From: Streptomyces sp. XD-27
GTDB lineage: Bacteria > Actinomycetota > Actinomycetes > Streptomycetales > Streptomycetaceae
Reading direction: 5' to 3'
Length of the DNA stretch: 64,000 nt
NCBI RefSeq assembly: GCF_030553055.1
Contig: NZ_CP130713.1
Coordinates: 4,650,001 to 4,714,000 of the forward strand
Made by a program: the position numbers and the translations under genes. Position 1 is the stretch's first letter. Every line of letters begins with the position of its first letter. Under the pieces are notes generated by a model. That model did no database searches. It was not told where the DNA came from and saw nothing but the letters and a program-made list of their open reading frames with translations. This document shows, piece by piece, positions 8,771 through 17,156 of the stretch.

Positions 8771-9504
8771 TGGGTGACATGACAAAGACCGACAGCGACA
8801 TCACCGTCGTCCATCTCATGCGCCACGGTGAGGTCGAGAACCCGGACGGCGTGCTCTACGGCCGCCGCCCGGGCTACCACCTCTCCGAGCTGGGGCGGCG
8901 GATGGCCGACCGGGTCGCCGAGCACCTGGCCGACCGGGACATCCGGTACGTCGTCGCCTCCCCGCTGGAGCGCGCGCAGGAGACGGCGACCCCGATCGCC
9001 AAGGCGCACAGCCTGGACCTCGCCGCCGACGAGCGGCTGATCGAGGCCGGCAACGTCTTCGAGGGCAAGACCTTCGGTGTCGGGGACGGCGCGCTCAAGC
9101 GCCCGGCGAACTGGAAGTACCTCACCAACCCGTTCCGGCCCTCCTGGGGCGAGCCGTACATCGAGCAGGTCGTACGGATGATGGCGGCGCTCGGCGCGGC
9201 ACGGGACGCGGCGCGCGGGCACGAGGCGGTCTGCGTCAGCCACCAGCTGCCGATCTGGGTGGTGCGCAGCTTCGCCGAGCGGCGGCGGCTGTGGCACGAC
9301 CCGCGCAAGCGGCAGTGCACGCTGGCCAGCCTGACCACGTTCACCTTCCGCGGCGACAAGATCGTCTCGGTCGGCTACACCGAGCCGGCCCGTGACCTGG
9401 TGCCCGCGCACCTGCTCGCGGGCGCGCAGCCGCGCTGGGGGAAGGGCGCGATCAAGGGGGCCGCCAAGGGCTCCCAGGGCTCGTCGAAGGCCTTCGGCGC
9501 GTAG
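8767..9504 (+). CDS. Histidine phosphatase family protein (phosphoglycerate mutase-like)
   Basis: 245 residues. The phospho-acceptor motif LMRHGE, the second-shell [12 protein letters not shown] and the closing catalytic His in [10 protein letters not shown] define the histidine phosphatase superfamily. Members range from phosphoglycerate mutases to broad phosphatases, so the substrate is open; the C-terminal extension ([17 protein letters not shown]) is basic and low in complexity. The first ATG overlaps the hemL stop; a later ATG at 8779 (MTKTDSD) is an alternative and better matches what I recall of homologues. Co-transcription with hemL is very likely. Confidence 0.85.
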   Translation: MMGDMTKTDSDITVVHLMRHGEVENPDGVLYGRRPGYHLSELGRRMADRVAEHLADRDIRYVVASPLERAQETATPIAKAHSLDLAADERLIEAGNVFEGKTFGVGDGALKRPANWKYLTNPFRPSWGEPYIEQVVRMMAALGAARDAARGHEAVCVSHQLPIWVVRSFAERRRLWHDPRKRQCTLASLTTFTFRGDKIVSVGYTEPARDLVPAHLLAGAQPRWGKGAIKGAAKGSQGSSKAFGA

Positions 9505-9513
9505 CCCTCCGGC

Positions 9514-9599
9514 GACGTCGCGCGACCTCGCGTGGGCGTCGCGCGACCTCGCGTAAGACGTCGCGCGACGCTGCGTCGACGGACCCGCGACCCTGCGTC
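9514..9599. repeat. 21-22 bp imperfect tandem repeat, four copies
   Basis: Units starting at 9514, 9536, 9557 and 9578 share the core GACGTCGCGCGACCTCGCGT, with the last copy most diverged. The array lies directly after the histidine phosphatase gene and could fold into many alternative CG-rich hairpins. Confidence 0.85.
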
Positions 9600-9605
9600 G
9601 ACGGT

Positions 9606-9620
9606 TCGGAACTGTTCCGA
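9606..9620. promoter_or_regulatory. Perfect 7+1+7 palindrome upstream of the lipoprotein gene
   Basis: TCGGAAC-T-GTTCCGA is a perfect inverted repeat with a one-base centre, about 100 bp before the lipoprotein start. The loop is too small for a hairpin, so a dimeric DNA-binding protein is the better reading. No regulator recognised. Confidence 0.5.
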
Positions 9621-9718
9621 TTTTTCGGGGCCGCGAGCGGAACCCCGGCATTCGTCACCCCCTCTCACTGGGCGTCCAGTGGGGGGCTTTAGGTGCAACG
9701 AATGCGATGGGGACCGTT

Positions 9719-10921
9719 ATGCGCGATGTCAGCCGACGGGGAATGCTCGGACTCGGGGTAGGAGCGGCGGCGGCGCTGTCCGTCGCCGGCTGCTCCTCCT
9801 CCGGGTCGTCCGGCTCCGGCAAGGACGGGGCCAAGCCGGGTCAGACGACCCAGGCGAAGCCGATCGGCGACGGCTCGACCGAGTACACCGGCAAGCAGCC
9901 GAACCAGCCACCCGCGCCGGAGAAGCTGGAGCCGGGCCAGAAGCCGCCCCAGTTCGTGGTCTTCTCCTGGGACGGGGCGGGCGAGATAGGCAACGGCCTC
10001 TTCCCGCGGTTCCGCAAGCTCGCCAAGGACCACGACGCCGCGATGACGTTCTTCCTTTCCGGGCTGTACGTGCTGCCCGAGTCGAAGAGGCGGATGTACC
10101 GGCCGCCGAACAACGCCGTCGGCGCCTCCGACATCGAGTTCCTCAAGGACAAGAACGTCAAGCTGACGCTGCAGAACGTGCGCGAGGCGTGGCTGGAGGG
10201 CCACGAGATAGGCACCCACTTCAACGGCCACTTCTGCGGCGAGGACCGCGCCCTGAACAAGGGCTCGGTGGCGTTCTGGACGCCCGCCCAGTGGGATGAC
10301 GAGATCGAGCAGGCCATGTCCTTCGTCACCAACTGGAAGACGAACACCGGCTTCACCGACCTCGAACCGCTGCCCTTCGACTACAGCAAGGAACTGGTCG
10401 GCGCCCGTACGCCGTGCCTGCTCGGCCAGGACAACCTGCTGCCGACGGCGAAGAAGCGCGGCTGGCGGTACGACGCGAGCTCGAAGGGCGGCCTGCAGAT
10501 CTGGCCGACCAAGAAGCAGGGTCTGTGGGACTTCCCGCTCCAGATGATCCCGTTCCGCTCCTTCGAGACGCTCTCGATGGACTACAACCTGATGTTCAAC
10601 CAGTCGAAGAACTCGACCAAGGCTCCGCCGGTCAACTACCCCGCCTGGCGGCAGCAGGCCACCGACGCGTACATCAACGGCTTCAAGCGGGCGTACGAGA
10701 CCAACCGCGCCCCCCTGTTCATCGGGAACCACTTCGAGCAGTGGAACGGCGGCATCTACATGGACGCCGTCGAGGAGACGATCAAGCGCATCGCCGACGA
10801 GAAGGACGTCCGGATGGTCTCCTTCCGGCAGCTGTGCGACTGGCTCGACGCGCAGGACCCGCAGGTCCTCGCCGAGCTGCGCGGATTCGGGGTCGGCCAG
10901 AAGCTCACCGGCCGCAGCTGA
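9719..10921 (+). CDS. Tat-exported lipoprotein with polysaccharide-deacetylase-like fold
   Basis: 400 residues. The N-terminus SRRGMLGLGVGAAAALSVAGC combines a twin-arginine motif with a lipobox (VAGC), predicting Tat export and lipid anchoring. A Gly/Ser/Lys linker leads to a NodB-like domain: FSWDGAG replaces the usual TFDDG motif, and GHEIGTHFNGHFCG resembles the His-containing second motif. It may be an inactive or altered carbohydrate deacetylase; the substrate is unknown. Start 9719 is chosen because GGGGA lies six bases upstream; an ATG at 9707 lacks this. It sits between hemL and the cytochrome c biogenesis genes, as I recall for other Streptomyces. Confidence 0.8.
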   Translation: MRDVSRRGMLGLGVGAAAALSVAGCSSSGSSGSGKDGAKPGQTTQAKPIGDGSTEYTGKQPNQPPAPEKLEPGQKPPQFVVFSWDGAGEIGNGLFPRFRKLAKDHDAAMTFFLSGLYVLPESKRRMYRPPNNAVGASDIEFLKDKNVKLTLQNVREAWLEGHEIGTHFNGHFCGEDRALNKGSVAFWTPAQWDDEIEQAMSFVTNWKTNTGFTDLEPLPFDYSKELVGARTPCLLGQDNLLPTAKKRGWRYDASSKGGLQIWPTKKQGLWDFPLQMIPFRSFETLSMDYNLMFNQSKNSTKAPPVNYPAWRQQATDAYINGFKRAYETNRAPLFIGNHFEQWNGGIYMDAVEETIKRIADEKDVRMVSFRQLCDWLDAQDPQVLAELRGFGVGQKLTGRS

Positions 10922-10960
10922 CCTCGCCGGAGGGGGGTGCGGAAGATCCGTAAACCACGC

Positions 10961-10978
10961 ATGCGAAACTTTTCACAT
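10961..10978. promoter_or_regulatory. Candidate Rex operator overlapping the resA start
   Basis: ATGCGAA-N4-TTCACAT matches 11 of 14 arm positions of the Streptomyces Rex consensus TTGTGAA-N4-TTCACAA. It abuts the ATG of resA. Rex is an NADH/NAD+-sensing repressor of respiratory genes. A better match lies in front of nuoA. Confidence 0.5.
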
Positions 10979-11588
10979 GAGTGCCTGCCGCGCCCCCCGG
11001 CGCCTCGCGAACCGCCGCCGTGCCACCGTGCCGGCCATCGCGGCCGCGGCCGCCGCGCTGACCCTGTCCGCCTGCGGCTCGGGACTGTCGGGCGGATCTC
11101 CCGAGACCAAGTTCGTCCAGGGCAAGGGGGGCGTGGAGACCGTTGCCAAGAGCGACCGGAGCCACGGCCCCAAGCTGGACGGCAAGACGCTCGCCGGGGA
11201 GAAGCTCGACGTCTCCTCCTTCAAGGGCAAGATCGTCGTGCTGAACGTCTGGAACTCCACCTGCTCGCCCTGCCGGGCCGAGGCTCCCAACCTCGCCAAG
11301 GTCGCCAAGGAGACCAAGCGGGATGTGCAGTTCGTCGGGATCAACACCCGTGAACCCAACCAGGCCAACGCCATCAAGTTCGAGAAGGAATTCTCGGTCG
11401 GCTATCCGAGCTTCTACGACCGGATGGGCGAGCTGACCCTGCGCTTCCCCAAGGGCAGCCTCAACCCGCAGGCCATCCCGACCACCATCGTCCTCGACCG
11501 CGACGGCAACATCGCGGCCCGCGCGCTGAAGGCGCTGAGCGAGGAGAGCCTGCGCGACATGCTCGATCCGCTGATCGCGGAGAAGTGA
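10977..11588 (+). CDS. resA: ResA/TlpA-like thioredoxin lipoprotein
   Basis: 203 residues. A signal peptide with lipobox (LSAC, about residues 30-33) precedes a thioredoxin fold with the redox motif STCSPCR and the cis-Pro segment IPTTIVLDRDG. ResA-type proteins reduce the Cys pair of apocytochrome c outside the membrane so that haem can be attached. The first gene of an ordered cluster resA-ccdA-resB-ccsB; its stop overlaps the ccdA GTG. A candidate Rex site covers the start codon, suggesting repression when NAD+ is high relative to NADH. No ribosome site is visible, so the message may be leaderless. Confidence 0.9.
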   Translation: MSACRAPRRLANRRRATVPAIAAAAAALTLSACGSGLSGGSPETKFVQGKGGVETVAKSDRSHGPKLDGKTLAGEKLDVSSFKGKIVVLNVWNSTCSPCRAEAPNLAKVAKETKRDVQFVGINTREPNQANAIKFEKEFSVGYPSFYDRMGELTLRFPKGSLNPQAIPTTIVLDRDGNIAARALKALSEESLRDMLDPLIAEK

Positions 11589-12352
11589 CCGCCGTGGTCG
11601 CTCTCGCCGCCTCCGCCCCCGAGACCGTCGAGTCCGGGGCCCTGCTGCTCGCCATCCCCGTCGCCGCCTTCGGCGGACTGATCTCCTTCTTCTCCCCGTG
11701 CGTGCTGCCGCTCGTACCCGGCTACATGAGTTACGTCACCGGCGTCGCCGGTACGGACCTGGCCGAGGCCAAGCGCGGCCGGATGCTCGGCGGGGCCGCC
11801 CTCTTCGTCGCCGGGTTCAGCGCGGTCTTCATCTCTCAGGGCGCGCTGTTCGGATGGTTCGGCCAGGATCTGCTCCGGTACCAGGAGACGGCCGGCAAGG
11901 TGCTCGGGGTCCTCACCATCGTGATGGGCCTGCTGTTCATGGGGCTGTTCAGCCGGTTCGGACAGCGTGAGTTCCGCTTCCATCTGAAGCCCACCATGGG
12001 CCTGGTGGGCGCGCCGGTGCTGGGCGCGCTCTTCGGCATCGGCTGGACGCCGTGCATCGGGCCGACGCTGGCCGCCGTGCAGGGGCTGGCGCTCAGAGAG
12101 GCGAGCGCCGGACGCGGTGCCCTGCTGACCACGGCGTACTGTCTGGGGCTGGGGTTGCCGTTCATCGCTGTCGCCCTCGCCTACCGGCGTGCGCTCGGCG
12201 CCTTCGGCTGGGTCAAGCGGCACTACGTGTGGGTGATGCGCCTCGGCGGCGGCATGCTCGTGGCGGTCGGCGTGCTGCTCCTCACCGGTGTGTGGGACAG
12301 CATGATCGCCGACATGAAGACTTGGACCAACGGCTTCGACCCGGGGATCTGA
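11585..12352 (+). CDS. ccdA: Cytochrome c biogenesis protein CcdA
   Basis: 255 residues and about six transmembrane helices. CcdA carries electrons from cytosolic thioredoxin across the membrane to ResA. The two redox Cys sit in the symmetric helices: SFFSPCVLPLVPGYMSYVTG near the N-terminus and GIGWTPCIGPTLAAV in the second half, the classical DsbD/CcdA signature. Starts with GTG inside the resA stop (GTGA), so translation is coupled. Followed three bases later by resB. Confidence 0.96.
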   Translation: MTAVVALAASAPETVESGALLLAIPVAAFGGLISFFSPCVLPLVPGYMSYVTGVAGTDLAEAKRGRMLGGAALFVAGFSAVFISQGALFGWFGQDLLRYQETAGKVLGVLTIVMGLLFMGLFSRFGQREFRFHLKPTMGLVGAPVLGALFGIGWTPCIGPTLAAVQGLALREASAGRGALLTTAYCLGLGLPFIAVALAYRRALGAFGWVKRHYVWVMRLGGGMLVAVGVLLLTGVWDSMIADMKTWTNGFDPGI

Positions 12353-12355
12353 TCG

Positions 12356-14251
12356 ATGACCACCACCGACACGGACGCCGCGGCCAAGGGGGCCGACGCC
12401 GAGGGGGCAGACCTGGAGCCCGCCGCCAAGGGGTCCGACGACAGCGACCTCGGCGCCGCCGGGTCGCAGCTGTCCACGGCCCCGGCCGAGGATGCGGGCC
12501 GGGCCATCGCCGGCTCCTTCGGCGGGGTCCGGCAGCCCGGCGCGCTCGGGGCCGCGCGGTGGTTCGGCCGGGAGGTCTTCGGCTGGGGGCGGTGGTTCTG
12601 GCGCCAGCTGACCTCCATGCGGGTCGCGCTGCTGCTGCTGTTCCTGCTCTCCCTCGCCTCGATCCCCGGCTCGCTGATCCCGCAGACCGGCATCGACCCG
12701 CTCAAGGCCGACGACTTCAAGGCGCGGCACGAGACGCTCACGCCGATCTACGAGAAGCTCCAGCTCTTCAACGTCTACAGCTCGGTGTGGTTCTCGGCGA
12801 TCTACATCCTGCTGTTCGTCTCGCTGATCGGCTGCATCGTGCCGCGCACCTGGCAGTTCGTCGGCCAGCTGCGGGGCCGCCCGCCGGCCGCGCCGCGCCG
12901 GCTGACCCGGCTGCCCGCGTACACCACCTGGCGCACCGAGGCCGACCCGGAGCAGGTGCTCCAGGCGGCCCAGCGGGTGCTCAAGGGGCGCCGCTTCCGT
13001 ACGCAGACCAGCGGTGACGCGGTCGCCTCGGAGAAGGGCTATCTGCGCGAGGCGGGGAACCTCGTCTTCCACATCTCGCTGATCGTGATGCTGGTGTCCT
13101 TCGCGGTCGGCCAGCTGTGGAAGTCCGAGGGCGGCAAGCTGGTCGTGGAGGGCGACGGCTTCACCAACAGCCTCACCCAGTACGACGACATCAAGTCCGG
13201 CCCGTGGTTCGACGCCGAGGACCTGGCCCCCTTCAGCTTCCGGCTGGACGAGTTCACCGCCACGTACGAGCGCAGCGGCCCGAACAAGCGCACCCCGCGG
13301 ACGTTCCGCGCCGACGTGACGTACCGGGACGGCGTCGACGGCCCCAAGCACAAGACCTCCATCAAGGTCAACGAGCCGCTGGATGTCGCGGGCTTCAAGG
13401 TCTTCCTGCTCGGGCACGGCTACGCGCCGGTGGTCACCGTCCGGGACGGCACGGGCGACATCGCGTACCGGGGGCCGGTGGCCTCGCTGCCGGCGGAGGG
13501 CACCAACCTCACCGAGAACGTGGTCATCAAGGTGCCGGACTACCGCGACAAGGACGGCAAGAAGGACCAGCTGGCCTTCCAGGGGTATTTCTCGCCGACC
13601 GCGATCCTGAGCTCGGGCACGATGCTGTCCCAGTTCCCCGCGCTCGACAACCCGATGCTGTTCCTGACCGCGTACCACGGCAACCTGGGCATCGACAGCG
13701 GCCTGCCGCAGAACGTCTACCGGCTCGACACCTCGAAGATGAAGCAGTTCAAGGCGCCCGGCGGCAAGGGAAGGGCCTTCTCCAGCGCGCTCAAGCCGGG
13801 CCAGACGATGAAGCTGCCGAACGGCGCCGGAACGCTGGAGTTCGAGGGCGTCAAGGAATGGGCCACCTTCCAGATCTCCCACAAGCCGGGCAACTCCGGC
13901 GCCCTGTTCGGCGCGGTCGCGGCCGTGGTGGGCCTGGCCGCCTCGCTGTTCATCCAGCGCCGCCGGGTGTGGGTACGGGCCGTGGCGGCCGACGACGGTA
14001 CGACGGTCGTCGAGATGGCCGGGCTGGGCCGCAGCGAGTCGGCCAAGCTCCCCGAGGAACTCGCCGATCTGGCCGTCAGCCTCCAGGCGGACGCGCCCCC
14101 GGCACCGGATCCGGATCCGGGCCCTGACCCCGACGAGCCGGCCGATCCCGCCGATCCGGATGCCGGTCCCGATTCCGCCGATCAGGATCCCGGTTCCGAT
14201 TCCGACGATCCCGCAGACCCCGCTGACCCCGTCGAAGGAGCGCGCGCGTGA
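12356..14251 (+). CDS. resB: Cytochrome c biogenesis protein ResB (CcsA/CcsB system, Ccs1 family)
   Basis: 631 residues. ResB (Ccs1) and CcsB/ResC form the haem export and ligation complex of system II. An acidic/Ala-rich N-terminus (about 1-60) leads to transmembrane segments around 88-110, 142-160 and 235-255, a long extracytoplasmic domain, and a final helix near 520-540. Family segments: LTSMRVALLLLFLLSLASIPGSLIPQ and GNLVFHISLIVMLVSFAVGQLW, including the conserved His. The last 45 residues are Asp/Pro/Ala repeats (DPADPAD type) and probably disordered. Its stop overlaps the GTG of ccsB. Confidence 0.95.
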   Translation: MTTTDTDAAAKGADAEGADLEPAAKGSDDSDLGAAGSQLSTAPAEDAGRAIAGSFGGVRQPGALGAARWFGREVFGWGRWFWRQLTSMRVALLLLFLLSLASIPGSLIPQTGIDPLKADDFKARHETLTPIYEKLQLFNVYSSVWFSAIYILLFVSLIGCIVPRTWQFVGQLRGRPPAAPRRLTRLPAYTTWRTEADPEQVLQAAQRVLKGRRFRTQTSGDAVASEKGYLREAGNLVFHISLIVMLVSFAVGQLWKSEGGKLVVEGDGFTNSLTQYDDIKSGPWFDAEDLAPFSFRLDEFTATYERSGPNKRTPRTFRADVTYRDGVDGPKHKTSIKVNEPLDVAGFKVFLLGHGYAPVVTVRDGTGDIAYRGPVASLPAEGTNLTENVVIKVPDYRDKDGKKDQLAFQGYFSPTAILSSGTMLSQFPALDNPMLFLTAYHGNLGIDSGLPQNVYRLDTSKMKQFKAPGGKGRAFSSALKPGQTMKLPNGAGTLEFEGVKEWATFQISHKPGNSGALFGAVAAVVGLAASLFIQRRRVWVRAVAADDGTTVVEMAGLGRSESAKLPEELADLAVSLQADAPPAPDPDPGPDPDEPADPADPDAGPDSADQDPGSDSDDPADPADPVEGARA

Positions 14252-15342
14252 ACCTCGCTGCCGCAGCCAACGAAAGCTTGGCCGAGAACAGCAATGTGCT
14301 GGTCTATTCGGCCATGGCGGTCTACACCCTCGCCTTCCTCGCCCACATCGCGGAGTGGGTGTTCGGCAGCCGCAGCGCCGTGGCCCGCACCGCCGCGGCG
14401 GCGGCCGCCGCCGACGCCAAGCCGGCGACCGCGAAGGTCACGGTCGCGGTCGGCGGCCAGGGCGGCGGAACCGCCGTGCTGGACCGCCCCAAGGTGATCA
14501 CCCGTTCCGCCGCGGGCAGCCGCGACGTCCCGGACGGCCCGGGCGCCGCGGGCACCAGCGAGCAGGGCGACGTGTACGGCCGGATCGCGGTCGGCCTGAC
14601 CGCCCTGGCGTGGCTCCTCCACGCGGGCGGGGTGCTCACCCGCGCGCTGTCCGTGGAGCGGGCCCCCTGGGGCAACATGTACGAGTTCTCCACGACCTTC
14701 GCGATGGTCGCGGTCGGCACGTACCTGGTCCTGCTGCTGCTCAAGAAGAACGTGCGCTGGATCGGGCTGCCGCTGGTCACCACCGTCCTGCTGGACCTGG
14801 GCCTGGCCGTCTCCGTGCTGTACACCGAGTCCGACCAACTCGTTCCCGCCCTGCACTCCTACTGGCTGTGGATCCACGTCAGCTGCGCGATCCTGTGCGG
14901 CGCGGCGATGTACATCGCCGCCGTCTCCACCCTGCTGTACCTCTTCCGGGACCGGTACGAGGCGCAGCTGGAGAACCCCGAGGGCAAGCAGTTCGGGCCG
15001 TTCGTGAAGTCGGTCCTGGCGCGGGTCCCGTCGGCGGCGTCGCTGGACAAGTTCGCGTACCGCATCAACGCCACGGTCTTTCCGCTGTGGACGTTCACCA
15101 TCATCGCGGGCGCGATCTGGGCCGAGGCCGCCTGGGGCCGCTACTGGGGCTGGGACCCCAAGGAGGTCTGGTCCTTCATCACCTGGGTCGCCTACGCCTG
15201 CTACCTGCACGCCCGCGCCACCGCCGGGTGGAAGGGCCGCAAGGCGGCGTACCTCGCGCTGATCGCCTTCGGCTGCTACCTGTTCAACTACTACGGCATC
15301 AACATCTTCGTCAGCGGCAAGCACTCCTACGCCGACGTCTGA
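14248..15342 (+). CDS. ccsB: Cytochrome c biogenesis protein CcsB (haem handling)
   Basis: 364 residues. CcsB (ResC) is the haem-handling membrane partner of ResB. The haem-binding tryptophan-rich motif WGRYWGWDPKEVWSFITW lies at about residues 295-312, with conserved His residues in WLLHAGG, HSYWLWIHV and CYLHARA. Several transmembrane helices surround an Ala/Gly/Val linker (about 50-95) typical of actinobacterial members. It ends the four-gene cytochrome c operon and is followed by a strong hairpin. The GTG start overlaps the resB stop. Confidence 0.96.
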   Translation: MNLAAAANESLAENSNVLVYSAMAVYTLAFLAHIAEWVFGSRSAVARTAAAAAAADAKPATAKVTVAVGGQGGGTAVLDRPKVITRSAAGSRDVPDGPGAAGTSEQGDVYGRIAVGLTALAWLLHAGGVLTRALSVERAPWGNMYEFSTTFAMVAVGTYLVLLLLKKNVRWIGLPLVTTVLLDLGLAVSVLYTESDQLVPALHSYWLWIHVSCAILCGAAMYIAAVSTLLYLFRDRYEAQLENPEGKQFGPFVKSVLARVPSAASLDKFAYRINATVFPLWTFTIIAGAIWAEAAWGRYWGWDPKEVWSFITWVAYACYLHARATAGWKGRKAAYLALIAFGCYLFNYYGINIFVSGKHSYADV

Positions 15343-15377
15343 CCGCTCCTCGAGCCCCGTACGTCCCGTACGCCTGC

Positions 15378-15415
15378 GGCCGGTTCCCCTGTGACCCATG
15401 TCACGGGAACCGGCC
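15378..15415. terminator. Strong two-part hairpin after ccsB
   Basis: GGCCGGTTCCC pairs perfectly with GGGAACCGGCC (11 bp). Inside, after a CT bulge, GTGAC-CCAT-GTCAC adds five pairs. There is no T tract. It most likely ends the cytochrome c operon. It covers the ATG at 15398, which argues for the later GTG start of the sigma gene. Confidence 0.75.
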
Positions 15416-15439
15416 GTCGTCGTACGGACAGTTCCAGAC

Positions 15440-16072
15440 GTGACGACGACTCTGCGCACTCGGATCCGGGACGGCGATCCCGACGCCTTCGCGACGCTCT
15501 TCGACGACTACGCCCGCTCCGTCTACAACCACGCCTTCCGGCTGACGGGTGACTGGGCGACGGCTGAGGACGTCGTGTCGCTGACCTTCCTGGAGGCCTG
15601 GCGGCTGCGTGCCAAGGTCGACGCCGAGGGCGGCAGCCTGCGGCCCTGGCTGCTGGGCATCGCGACCAACACCGTCCGCAACACCAGACGCGCCGCCCGC
15701 CGGCACAGCGCCGCGCTGTCCCGGCTGCCCCGCGACACCGCCGTCCGCGACTTCGCCGACGAGGTCGCGGGCCGGATCGACGACGCCGACCTGCTCGCCG
15801 CCGTGACCTGCGCGTTAGACGCGCTGCGCCGCCCCGAACGCGAGGTGCTCGCGCTGTGCGTGTGGTCCGGGCTGGACTACGCGGCCGCCGCCGACGCGCT
15901 CGGCGTTCCCGTGGGCACGGTGCGGTCCCGGCTGTCCCGGGCCCGCAAGAAGCTCGCCGCGGCGGTGGAGAAGAACGCGGCGCAGAAGAACCGGGAACCC
16001 GGCCGCCGCCGCGCACAGGTGAGAGATGGCCGCACCTCCGCGGCCAGGCCCATCCAGGAGGGAAACCGATGA
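15440..16072 (+). CDS. ECF-family RNA polymerase sigma factor
   Basis: 210 residues. Region 2 (DAFATLFDDYARSVYNHAFRLTGDWATAEDVVSLTFLEAW) and region 4 (LDALRRPEREVLALCVWSGLDYAAAADALGVPVGTVRSRLSRARKKL) are both clear. GTG 15440 is preferred over ATG 15398 because the latter lies inside the hairpin ending the previous operon. The basic tail (NREPGRRRAQ) is short; there is no extra domain. Its stop overlaps the next gene's ATG, and that gene encodes a membrane protein likely to act as its partner. ECF factors of this type commonly control envelope or stress genes; the regulon cannot be read here. Confidence 0.88.
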   Translation: MTTTLRTRIRDGDPDAFATLFDDYARSVYNHAFRLTGDWATAEDVVSLTFLEAWRLRAKVDAEGGSLRPWLLGIATNTVRNTRRAARRHSAALSRLPRDTAVRDFADEVAGRIDDADLLAAVTCALDALRRPEREVLALCVWSGLDYAAAADALGVPVGTVRSRLSRARKKLAAAVEKNAAQKNREPGRRRAQVRDGRTSAARPIQEGNR

Positions 16073-17106
16073 ACGACATCCCGCCGCTCCCCGAGCGCGA
16101 CCTCCCGCCGGGCCGTCACCGACTCCTCAAGGAGCACCTGATGAGCGAGATCCGGCAGTCCGAGGCGAAGACCGCCGAAGAACCCCGCACCCGCAGGGCG
16201 TGGCTGCGCCCGGCCGTCGTGGGCCCCGCCCTCGCGGGCGCCCTCGCGTTCGCGGTGGTCGCGGGGATGGCGGTGACGGGCATGGACGACGGCGAGGGCG
16301 TGCAGGTCGGCCGGGACGGCAAGGCCACCTACGCCTTCGCGCCGCGGGTCAACGCGGACACCAAGGACAACGCGCCCGAGGTGCTGTCCCGCATCGCGAC
16401 CGTCGCCGAGAAGTCGAAGGCCGTCGGGGGCATCCGCGACGACCAGTTCGTCTACATCCGCAGCACGGTCGCCTTCGTGGAGACCTTCAAGGACAAGGCG
16501 CCCCGCCTCGACCCGCTGCACCGCCGCGAGATCTGGGAGTCGGTGGACGGCTCCCGCTGGGGGCTCCTCCGCGAGCCCGGTGTGGAGACCAACGAGAACG
16601 AACGGCTGGAGCCCGAGGCCGGCCCGGGCGAGACCGGATACGACATGTCCACCACCTACCGCCACCTCCAGACCCTCCCCACCGATCCCGACGAGATGGT
16701 GAAGTGGCTCTACGCCACGGTGGAGAAGAACGACAGCGACGTCGAGCCGGACCAGGCCGCGTTCGTCCTCGTCGGCGACCTCATCAAGGAGTCGCTGATG
16801 CCGCCGAAGGTGAGCGCCGCCCTCTACCGGGCGGCCGCGCGGATCCCGGGCGTCGTCGTGGTGCCGGACGCGGTGGACGCGACCGGCCGACACGGGGTGG
16901 GGGTCGCTCGGATCGACTCGCGTGACCACAGCACCCGCCACGAATGGATCTTCGACAAGAAGACGATGGAGTACCTCGGCGAGCGCAGCGTCGCGATCAA
17001 CGACGAGTTCGGCGCCGAGCCCGGCCAGGTGCTGGGCACCACCGCCGTGCTGGAGCGGGCCGTGGTGGACAAGGCGGGTCAGCTCCCGCGCACCGTGAAG
17101 AGCTGA
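16069..17106 (+). CDS. CU044_5270-family membrane protein, probable sigma-factor partner
   Basis: 345 residues. A short cytosolic N-terminus (NDIPPLPERDLPPGRHRLLKEHLMSEI), one transmembrane helix at about 45-67 (VVGPALAGALAFAVVAGMAVTG) and a long extracytoplasmic domain. This topology and the coupling to a sigma factor gene are typical of the CU044_5270 family, which resembles anti-sigma factors without the zinc His/Cys motif. The extracytoplasmic part (WESVDGSRWGLLREPG, LPTDPDEMVKWLYATVE) may sense an envelope signal. RBS GGAGGG precedes the ATG, which overlaps the sigma stop. The anti-sigma role is inferred from position. Confidence 0.78.
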   Translation: MNDIPPLPERDLPPGRHRLLKEHLMSEIRQSEAKTAEEPRTRRAWLRPAVVGPALAGALAFAVVAGMAVTGMDDGEGVQVGRDGKATYAFAPRVNADTKDNAPEVLSRIATVAEKSKAVGGIRDDQFVYIRSTVAFVETFKDKAPRLDPLHRREIWESVDGSRWGLLREPGVETNENERLEPEAGPGETGYDMSTTYRHLQTLPTDPDEMVKWLYATVEKNDSDVEPDQAAFVLVGDLIKESLMPPKVSAALYRAAARIPGVVVVPDAVDATGRHGVGVARIDSRDHSTRHEWIFDKKTMEYLGERSVAINDEFGAEPGQVLGTTAVLERAVVDKAGQLPRTVKS

Positions 17107-17156
17107 CGCGGCGCACGCGCCGCGTCGATCCCTGCCCGGTCGGCTGATACGGGGGT

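Noticed and set aside
11414..13882. An 822-residue minus-strand open frame opposite ccdA and resB
   Set aside because: Composition typical of antisense frames; the plus-strand cytochrome c genes are certain.
15398..15440. ATG 15398 as start of the ECF sigma gene
   Set aside because: It lies inside the strong hairpin that ends the preceding operon and has no ribosome site.
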